From Virgibacillus dokdonensis (GTDB lineage: Bacteria > Bacillota > Bacilli > Bacillales > Amphibacillaceae), in assembly GCF_900166595.1 (NCBI RefSeq), contig NZ_LT745763.1:62001-126000 (forward strand): DNA of 64,000 nucleotides, written 5' to 3'. Within the stretch, counting starts at the first letter, position 1, and every line of letters begins with the position of its first letter. The position numbers and the translations under genes were made by a program. Below, piece after piece: positions 58,355-64,000 of the stretch. The notes beneath the pieces are model-generated. The model made no database searches. It saw only the letters and a program-made list of their open reading frames with translations, and was not told where the DNA came from.

Positions 58355-59036
58355 GTTTGTAATTGCTATCTCAGCTATTATTGGAACGTTTTTCATTTAT
58401 CATCTTGCACTGAGGATACATAATACATGGAAGTATTCTTTAACCGCTCCTGTTCTAGTAGCTACTATTCTCATCATCAGTGTTCTAATCATTTTTCGTA
58501 TCCCTTATGAGACGTATATGGTTGGGGGAAAATGGATTAATGAATTACTCGGACCTGCAGTAGTTGCGCTTGCTTATCCGTTATATAAAAATAAAGATAC
58601 ATTAAAGCAGGTAGCTGCTCCTATATTAGCAGGTACGCTACTAGGCGGAGTTGTTGGAATAACTACAGGTCTATTGCTTGCCCAATGGGCAGGTTTTGAG
58701 TCCGCGATCGTATATTCGTTAACGCCAAAATCAGTAACAACACCTGTGGCTATGGCTGTAACGGATACGATTGGTGGAGTAATGCCACTTGCTGCTATAT
58801 TTGTCATGATTGCTGGTATTGGTGGTGTACTTATGCACCATTATGTATTTCGCTTATTTCAAGTCAACCACTATTTAGGAAGAGGTGTGGGCATGGGGAG
58901 TGCTTCTCATGCCATTGGTACAGCTACTTCCATGGAGGTAAGCCAATTAGAAGGAGCAGTCAGTACCATCTCTATGGTGATTAGTGCTGTAGTAGTGTCT
59001 ATTATCACACCAAGTCTCGTACAGCTTATGATGTAA
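58347..59036 (+). CDS. CidB/LrgB-family membrane protein
   Basis: The 229-residue protein has about seven helices and the family motifs NELLGPAVVALAYPLYKNKD near 65, SLTPKSVTTPVAMAVTDTIG near 124 and GMGSASHAIGTATSMEVSQL near 178. It works with CidA/LrgA in murein-hydrolase control or carbon-acid export. It forms a two-gene operon with the upstream gene and ends at a strong terminator. Confidence 0.9.
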   Translation: MSEFVIAISAIIGTFFIYHLALRIHNTWKYSLTAPVLVATILIISVLIIFRIPYETYMVGGKWINELLGPAVVALAYPLYKNKDTLKQVAAPILAGTLLGGVVGITTGLLLAQWAGFESAIVYSLTPKSVTTPVAMAVTDTIGGVMPLAAIFVMIAGIGGVLMHHYVFRLFQVNHYLGRGVGMGSASHAIGTATSMEVSQLEGAVSTISMVISAVVVSIITPSLVQLMM

Positions 59037-59071
59037 CGATGAAATTGGACTTTATGTAAGGTTAAGTGATC

Positions 59072-59103
59072 AACGGGGAGGGCTCTAACTCCCCGTTTTT
59101 TTA
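59072..59103 (+). terminator. Intrinsic terminator of cidAB-like operon
   Basis: AACGGGGAG and CTCCCCGTT form a perfect 9-bp stem, followed by a T-run. Confidence 0.92.
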
Positions 59104-59107
59104 TGGT

Positions 59108-59304
59108 CTAGGAAATTATAAAATTTTGCAGCTGTGGATAAACGTACTAAGTTATTTAGCCACGTCCGGCTCCAGCGCCCAGCAACTAGGCGACTTCACG
59201 AATCGCCCTACGATAAGTGATCATTGATTCACCATGATTCCTAAAAGTTTAGTTGCTTCGTTCCACTCGCTACGTTGCTAACCGGGCGCCCCGAGCCTTT
59301 GTTC
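59108..59304 (+). repeat. Repeat family B with internal deletion
   Basis: The head CTAGGAAATTATAAAATTTT leads to CCACGTCCGGCTCCAGCGCC. After the GGCGACTTCACGAATCGCC hairpin the GGCCGACTAAAGACGGGC and CTCCTG segments are missing, and it resumes at ATGATTCCTAAAAGTTTAGT to GGGCGCCCCGAGCC. Confidence 0.87.
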
Positions 59305-59305
59305 C

Positions 59306-59400
59306 ACTATAAGAAAGTATAAAAATTATTATTGATTATAGTATAAGAATAAACGAAGGCTTCAGCTATGGGACTTGGCGGCAAGCCAAGTTTTTCTAAT
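59306..59400 (+). repeat. Repeat family A joined to B
   Basis: ACTATAAGAAAGTATAAAAA through GGACTTGGCGGCAAGCCAAG, TTTTTCTAAT. It starts one base after the B copy. Confidence 0.87.
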
Positions 59401-59401
59401 A

Positions 59402-59490
59402 TTATAGGAAAGTAAAAAGCTTAAAGGTTTATCGTATAAGAAAAACTACAGCTTTCGCCATAAGACTTGACGATAAGCTAAGTTCTTCTT
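59402..59490 (+). repeat. Repeat family A, second tandem copy
   Basis: TTATAGGAAAGTAAAAAGCT, TAAAGGTTTATCGTATAAGA, AAAACTACAGCTTTCGCCAT, AAGACTTGACGATAAGCTAA, GTTCTTCT. It follows the previous A copy directly. Confidence 0.82.
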
Positions 59491-59549
59491 ATACTCCTTA
59501 GTTGCCATGAACTAAAAAAACCGCAATGTAGTTCTATCATCTAGTAAAA

Positions 59550-60611
59550 TTAGTGCCGCTTACTTAACCAAAGTACACCTGATTTTGCAATACGCGGCAA
59601 TAGACCAGTCAATGATTTCTGCATCATATTGCCAAAGCCATCTGATTTTCCAAGTGATCCTAATGTTCCTTTTAATCTAATTTCTTTTGGTTTCTTCGGT
59701 TGTTTTCCTTGCAATACAGCTAACAACACTTCCGCTACGCGTTCGCCTTGTTGGCCAGCAAGCTGACCGCTCGGTGAAAATTCGGAAGAAGCGCAGTCAC
59801 CTACTACGTATATATTTGTATTCTCTGGCACTTGGAAATACTCATTGACAATAATTTTTTCTTGTTCATCTTTAGCAAATGAAAGTTCTCGCACTAAATA
59901 ATTTGGTCTCACGCCAGCTGTCCAAATAGTAACGTCATTAACATAGCAAACACCGTTATTGCAAACGCCATCCTTTTCCACATACTCTACGTTTGCATGA
60001 TGTAACACGTCAACATCATTTGCAACAAACCATTCCGCTACATATTGTTGAATTTTAGGATCAAATGCTTTTAATACGGTTGCACCACGATCAAGTAAAC
60101 GAATATTTAAGTCAGGTCTGCTCTCTCTAATTTCTGAGGCTACTTCAATACCACTTAATCCAGCACCTACAATAGACACCTTCCCATATGCTTTTAAATC
60201 ACAAACAGCAACCCCTGTTTTTCTTGCATTGGAAAATGTCTGTACACTGTGCGTGAACTCTTTGGCGCCTTCAATACCATGATAGTTATCTTCACAACCT
60301 AATCCGATGATGAGGTAATCGTACTTGATAACCTCACTTTTATTGGAGAAAGTAATTATTGCATTGGATGTATCCACTTTTTTAATTTCTCCATACACAT
60401 AACGAACACGTTCATCGTCAGGAAAATGGAGGCGTACGTCTTTATCTGCAGACGTCCCAGCTGCAATTGTATAAAATTCTGTTTTCACAGAATGATAAGG
60501 ATTCCTGTCGACAAGTGTAATTTCTACATCTTCTGGCAACTGATGGTCAAGTAAACTTAATAGCGCTTTCAGACCGCCATATCCCCCGCCTAATATGACT
60601 AGCTTTTTCAT
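59550..60611 (-). CDS. YutJ-like FAD-dependent NADH dehydrogenase
   Basis: The 353-residue protein has an N-terminal FAD motif (KKLVILGGGYGGLKALLSLL), an NAD-binding Rossmann motif (VSIVGAGLSGIEVASEIRE near 150), AGVRPNYLV and the second FAD motif NIYVVGDCASSEF near 275. It belongs to type II NADH dehydrogenases, like B. subtilis YutJ (similar length). It would transfer electrons from NADH to quinone at the membrane. The open frame reaches 60659, but MKKLVIL at 60611 is the family start. It is divergent from the PaaI-like gene. Confidence 0.88.
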   Translation of the reverse strand: MKKLVILGGGYGGLKALLSLLDHQLPEDVEITLVDRNPYHSVKTEFYTIAAGTSADKDVRLHFPDDERVRYVYGEIKKVDTSNAIITFSNKSEVIKYDYLIIGLGCEDNYHGIEGAKEFTHSVQTFSNARKTGVAVCDLKAYGKVSIVGAGLSGIEVASEIRESRPDLNIRLLDRGATVLKAFDPKIQQYVAEWFVANDVDVLHHANVEYVEKDGVCNNGVCYVNDVTIWTAGVRPNYLVRELSFAKDEQEKIIVNEYFQVPENTNIYVVGDCASSEFSPSGQLAGQQGERVAEVLLAVLQGKQPKKPKEIRLKGTLGSLGKSDGFGNMMQKSLTGLLPRIAKSGVLWLSKRH

Positions 60612-60858
60612 GCCACAAAACCCCATCTCTAAATTTTCTTTTGAATAATTATGAAACATAGCTCCAACTTATTATTTTAACGAAGGAAATTTATTTGAAC
60701 AACCCCTTCTATGCTTATTCTAGCGAACATTATAACCAATGTCATCACTAGAAATCTTATAAGTTTATGTTTTAAGATTAGTAATTTTATAAAAAATAAT
60801 CTAATTAACGAGTTACTATATGAAGCTGTGATATACTAGGCAAAAAGGAGGGGAAGAA

Positions 60859-61326
60859 ATGGAGGAACAGGCAATTCAAGATATTTATCCAGAAGATTAT
60901 GCTTGGTGCTATGGGTGTGGAAGACTTAATGAATATGGGCTACAATTAAAAACAGTATGGGATGGTGAACAAACGGTAACTACATATACTCCACGTAAAG
61001 AACATACGGCGATTCCGGGCTTTGTATATGGGGGCTTACTTGCTTCATTAATTGACTGTCACGGTACTGGCTCCGCTTCCATGGTGTTGCATAAGAAAAA
61101 TGGGTATGTCATTGGGGATGGGGCAGAGCCACCTCGCTTTGTTACTGCATCCTTGCATGTAGATTTTATGAAACCAACGCCACATGGTACGCCACTGAAA
61201 GCAATTGGTATGGTAGAGGAGATCCATCCGAAAAAGTTTAAAATTATGACGGAAGTTTATGCGGATAAAATTTGTTGCGCCAAGGCAGAAGTAGTCGCAG
61301 TAGTCATGCCAGAAACATTTACATGA
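60859..61326 (+). CDS. PaaI-family hotdog thioesterase
   Basis: The 155-residue protein has a single hotdog fold with the catalytic helix PGFVYGGLLASLIDCHGTGS near 53-72 (Asp/His) and VTASLHVDFMKPTPHGTPLK near 96. An N-terminal CYGCG motif (about 17-21) is typical of this subgroup. It hydrolyses acyl-CoA or aryl-CoA; the substrate is unknown. An AAAAGGAGGGG ribosome site precedes the ATG. Confidence 0.87.
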   Translation: MEEQAIQDIYPEDYAWCYGCGRLNEYGLQLKTVWDGEQTVTTYTPRKEHTAIPGFVYGGLLASLIDCHGTGSASMVLHKKNGYVIGDGAEPPRFVTASLHVDFMKPTPHGTPLKAIGMVEEIHPKKFKIMTEVYADKICCAKAEVVAVVMPETFT

Positions 61327-61478
61327 TAAAAATCGTCATGACGCTAGACCGGAACCATCTCTTTATTTCTACGCAGAATTTGATAGACAAAAGCTTTCAT
61401 AATAAAAAATAACTTTTGCCATAACCAGCTGTAACGAATTGAAATAATGAATGACTTCGCAAAGGGGTATCTAGAAAA

Positions 61479-62123
61479 ATGCAACGACTTACGACGAGTT
61501 CTTTATTGGATGTAATTGGGGAGTTGTTTTCTGATGAAGTTTCTATTGCTGTTACTTCGACGACAGCGTATATCTACTATCGTCCAAGCTTACGAGTTGA
61601 TTTGAAAATTCGTCCCGGTGACCCAATTAAGGAAGGAACGCTAGCAGATAAAGCAATTGTCTCCGAACAAAAGGTATCCGAGTTTATTGATCGGCAAATA
61701 TATGGTGTTCCTTACCATGGAATGGCTGTACCATTTCACTATAACAATGAACTAGAAGGTTGTGTAATGGCGATTTATCCAGCGCTAACAGAAGGTAAGT
61801 CTGTTATTACAGTGAAAACATCAGATGGTTGGAAGCCGCTTTCGTTTCATGATGTCCTTTACTTGGAAGTAAAGGAAAGGAAGACATGGGTGGTTACGAA
61901 AGAATTTACAGGTATACATCGGAAAGCACTTCAGGAATTTGAATATATGTTACCGAGGGAATATTTTATCCGTTGTCATCGGTCATTTATTGTGAACGTA
62001 AACCATATTACACATATTTATCCTGATACACATTCTACTTTTTTGTTAGCTATGGATAACGGAGATCAACTTCCTGTAAGTCAATCGTATTCCAGTTATT
62101 TCCGAAAATTATTAGGCTTTTAG
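61479..62123 (+). CDS. LytTR-domain DNA-binding regulator without receiver domain
   Basis: The 214-residue protein has a C-terminal LytTR domain (about 110-214, with FHDVLYLEVKERKTWVVTKE, LPREYFIRCHRSFIVNVNHI and the final SQSYSSYFRKLLGF). The N-terminal about 105 residues do not form a receiver; the pattern (ISVAVTSTTAYIYYRPSLRV, then VPYHGMAVPFHYNNELEGCV) looks like a PAS/GAF-type ligand sensor. It lies next to the acetyl-CoA hydrolase/transferase on the same strand and may control it. Confidence 0.85.
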   Translation: MQRLTTSSLLDVIGELFSDEVSIAVTSTTAYIYYRPSLRVDLKIRPGDPIKEGTLADKAIVSEQKVSEFIDRQIYGVPYHGMAVPFHYNNELEGCVMAIYPALTEGKSVITVKTSDGWKPLSFHDVLYLEVKERKTWVVTKEFTGIHRKALQEFEYMLPREYFIRCHRSFIVNVNHITHIYPDTHSTFLLAMDNGDQLPVSQSYSSYFRKLLGF

Positions 62124-62195
62124 GTCTGTGTTTTAAACAATATATATTCTGCTTCAATCCGATTCTATCTATTTCTGTCATAGATCCGCAAATAA

Positions 62196-62207
62196 GAAAG
62201 CGCTTCA
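62196..62207 (+). promoter_or_regulatory. cre-like core upstream of CoA-transferase
   Basis: GAAAGCGCTTC is a perfect 11-base palindrome containing the CcpA cre core AAAGCGCTT, although the outer TG/CA bases are imperfect. It lies about 50 bases before the start at 62255. Confidence 0.4.
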
Positions 62208-62254
62208 TATAAAATAGATTGTATATTCTTAATAAAATGGAAAGGGGTCTAGGG

Positions 62255-63769
62255 ATGGGGAGAAAATTGGATAGAATCGGCGATGCTCGTTTACATGACC
62301 GAGTAGTGACTGCGGAAGAAGCAGCATCTTGGATTCAAGATGGTATGACGCTAGGCTTAAGCGGCTTTACCCGGGCAGGGGATGTAAAAGCTGTGCCGAC
62401 AGCGCTTATTCACCGAGCTGAAGCGGGTGAAAAACTGAAAGTCAATGTGTTTACAGGCGCCTCTTTAGGCTCTGATATTGACAAAATGATGGCAGATGCA
62501 GGTATTATTCATAAACGCTTGCCATTTCAGGCTGATCCGACGATGCGAAAGAAAATAAATGCTGGGGAACATTTATTTGTTGATCATCATCTTTCGCATA
62601 CGGCGGAAATGGTAAGAGCAAATGTGTTAGAAAAGGTGGATTACGCCATTTTGGAAGCGATTTCTATAACGGATGACGGGCAGGTCATACCAACTACTTC
62701 GATTGGAAATTCGCTTGTCTTTGCGGAACATGCAAAGTCAATAATCATTGAAATCAATACGTCACAATCACAATTATTGGAAGGCGTGCATGATTTATAT
62801 AGTCCTAATCAACAGGGGGAACGAGAGCCTATACCGCTCCAAAAAGTTGCAGATCGGATTGGAACAATCGGTATTCCGATTGATATAGAGAAGGTTCGAG
62901 GAATTGTATTTACAAACCAGCCAGATTCTCCATCGACGATTGTACAGCCAGATCATGAAACAGAAATAATGGCTAGTCATTTACTGGATTTTTTACGAAA
63001 AGAAATTGCCGAGGGGCGTTTAACAGAACAATTGGCTCCTTTACAATCAGGAATTGGTTCCGTTGCAAATGCGGTGCTTCACGGTATGCTCCAGTCGGAA
63101 TTTAAAAATTTAGAAGTGTATTCGGAAGTGTTGCAGGATGCTGTATTTGATTTAATAGATGCTGGAAAAGTAAGCGTTGCTTCTTGTTGCTCCATAACAT
63201 TATCAGAGCAAAAAATGCAGAATGTTTTTAGCAGGTTTGATGCCTACCGTGATAAAATCATTATGCGTCCGCAAGAAATTTCCAATCATCCGGAAATTAT
63301 TCGTCGCCTAGGTATTATTGCAATTAATACGGCTTTAGAAGCTGATATATACGGAAATGTAAATTCGACACATGTATGTGGAACGAAGATGATGAATGGA
63401 ATTGGCGGTTCCGGTGATTTTGCTAGAAATGCTAGGTTATCCATTTTTGTCACGAAGTCCAATGCAAAAGCAGGCGATATTTCTAGTATTGTGCCATTTG
63501 TATCGCATGTGGATCATACAGAGCATGATGTGGATGTACTTGTTACGGAGCAAGGCTATGCAGATTTAAGAGGTTTAGCTCCGCGAGAGAGGGTTCCATT
63601 AATCGTTGAAAATTGCGCACATCCGATGTATAAAGAGCAATTATGGGAATACTACAGAGACGCTTTACAAGGTGGGGGACAGACACCGCATAATTTGGAA
63701 AAAGCGTTTAGTTGGCATATTAATTTTGCGAAAAATGGGACGATGAGTGAACTAATCGAACAAAAATAA
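62255..63769 (+). CDS. Acetyl-CoA hydrolase/transferase (succinyl-CoA:acetate CoA-transferase type)
   Basis: The 504-residue protein of the Cat1/Ach1 family has TLGLSGFTRAGDVKAVPTAL near 31, ASLGSDIDKMMADAGIIHKR near 68, the catalytic-Glu region EVYSEVLQDAVFDLIDAG near 287, NGIGGSGDFARNARLS near 385 and VTEQGYADLRGLAPRERV near 430. It moves CoA between acetate and succinate or similar acids. The open frame begins at 62219, but ATG 62255 after AAAGGGG fits the family start. Next to a LytTR regulator. Confidence 0.9.
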   Translation: MGRKLDRIGDARLHDRVVTAEEAASWIQDGMTLGLSGFTRAGDVKAVPTALIHRAEAGEKLKVNVFTGASLGSDIDKMMADAGIIHKRLPFQADPTMRKKINAGEHLFVDHHLSHTAEMVRANVLEKVDYAILEAISITDDGQVIPTTSIGNSLVFAEHAKSIIIEINTSQSQLLEGVHDLYSPNQQGEREPIPLQKVADRIGTIGIPIDIEKVRGIVFTNQPDSPSTIVQPDHETEIMASHLLDFLRKEIAEGRLTEQLAPLQSGIGSVANAVLHGMLQSEFKNLEVYSEVLQDAVFDLIDAGKVSVASCCSITLSEQKMQNVFSRFDAYRDKIIMRPQEISNHPEIIRRLGIIAINTALEADIYGNVNSTHVCGTKMMNGIGGSGDFARNARLSIFVTKSNAKAGDISSIVPFVSHVDHTEHDVDVLVTEQGYADLRGLAPRERVPLIVENCAHPMYKEQLWEYYRDALQGGGQTPHNLEKAFSWHINFAKNGTMSELIEQK

Positions 63770-63818
63770 TTTTTTAATAAGCGCATGAAAACAAAGGGGT
63801 TCCAAATAATATAATTAT

Positions 63819-63857
63819 AAGCTTCATTTCTTTATTAGAGAGATGAAGCTTTTTATT
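63819..63857 (+). terminator. Intrinsic terminator of the CoA-transferase gene
   Basis: AAGCTTCATTTCT and AGAGATGAAGCTT form a 13-bp stem with one mismatch, followed by TTTATTT. The remaining bases to 64000 show no gene. Confidence 0.9.
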
Positions 63858-64000
63858 TGCGTTAAGAAGGTATGGAATTTTAATGTTTAAACTTTTGCAT
63901 ATAGATTTGACTAGACGGGTGAAGTGCAGCCATTTGCGTTTTGTAAAGCGCAGTTAAGTGAATGGCAGTAGTTCTTAAAATTTAGATCCTATCGTTGTAT

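Noticed and set aside
57983..59036. CidAB-like pair as a prophage holin module
   Set aside because: No phage structural, lysin or integrase genes are nearby; both proteins match the chromosomal CidA/CidB families.
9313..59304. Family B as tRNA, rRNA or a CRISPR array
   Set aside because: There is no cloverleaf or CCA-type end, no rRNA motif, and copies are far apart without regularly spaced short repeats and spacers.

Overview
The window looks like chromosome of a low-GC Gram-positive endospore former of the Bacillaceae, most like the halotolerant Oceanobacillus/Virgibacillus group. The reasons are AT-rich sequence, strong AGGAGG-type ribosome sites, frequent TTG/GTG starts, a Spo0M homologue, CcpA (cre), Rex, PhoP and AhrC type sites, and Bacillus-style gene families (YkhA, YutJ, YhhN, KdgRKA, CidAB). 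The genus is inference. No rRNA, tRNA, CRISPR array or prophage was seen.

Layout. 1-3 kb: OmpR-type two-component system (kinase cut by the window edge) and a CcdA/TlpA thiol-redox operon on the minus strand. 3-7.5 kb: small genes, a LysR regulator, an acyl-CoA thioesterase and a GltS-type symporter. 7.8-11 kb: a GlmU-like left-handed beta-helix protein, a GntR/UTRA regulator and a SIS-domain protein, probably amino-sugar related, with a palindromic operator on the promoter. 11.4-15.8 kb: Spo0M, an orphan glycosyltransferase, and a BglG-type antiterminator next to a PTS EIIA whose leader carries a readable RAT/terminator pair. 15.8-20.3 kb: two paralogous ABC-2 operons, each starting with an unannotated 35-36 aa single-TM peptide; the second ATPase is broken by a 10-bp duplication. 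22-27 kb: a kdg operon (kdgR-hxlB-kdgA-rpiA-kdgK) under a LacI operator and a cre. 29-31 kb: HrtAB-like ABC exporter. 32-39 kb: dioxygenase, then an RpiR regulator and a fructose-type PTS operon with 1-phosphofructokinase and class II aldolase. 40-48 kb: a DUF3916 pseudogene interrupted by a repeat, a K+/H+ antiporter, a Rex-boxed alcohol dehydrogenase, and an IS4-family element inserted just upstream of a chemotaxis receptor. 48-52 kb: pstSCAB with a PhoP box. 52-55.5 kb: an endonuclease III-like glycosylase and a DUF1538-DUF1538-tandem-PII operon. 56-64 kb: argG with an ARG box, cidAB-like genes, YutJ, a PaaI thioesterase, a LytTR regulator and an acetyl-CoA hydrolase/transferase.

The most unusual global feature is two families of dispersed noncoding repeats filling the intergenic space. 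Family A (about 60-95 bp) ends in a hairpin plus T-run and resembles a portable terminator. Family B (about 200-265 bp) is a highly structured element whose ends are complementary. Both families often begin with the same head (TATAGGAAAGTATAAA), occur as mosaics, and nearly all copies point to the plus strand whatever the orientation of nearby genes. One A copy splits a coding sequence, so the family has been mobile.

Other points for follow-up are the DUF1538/PII membrane-signalling module, the ABC-associated micropeptides, and several operators read directly from sequence. All family assignments come from motif recognition by eye; no database search was run.
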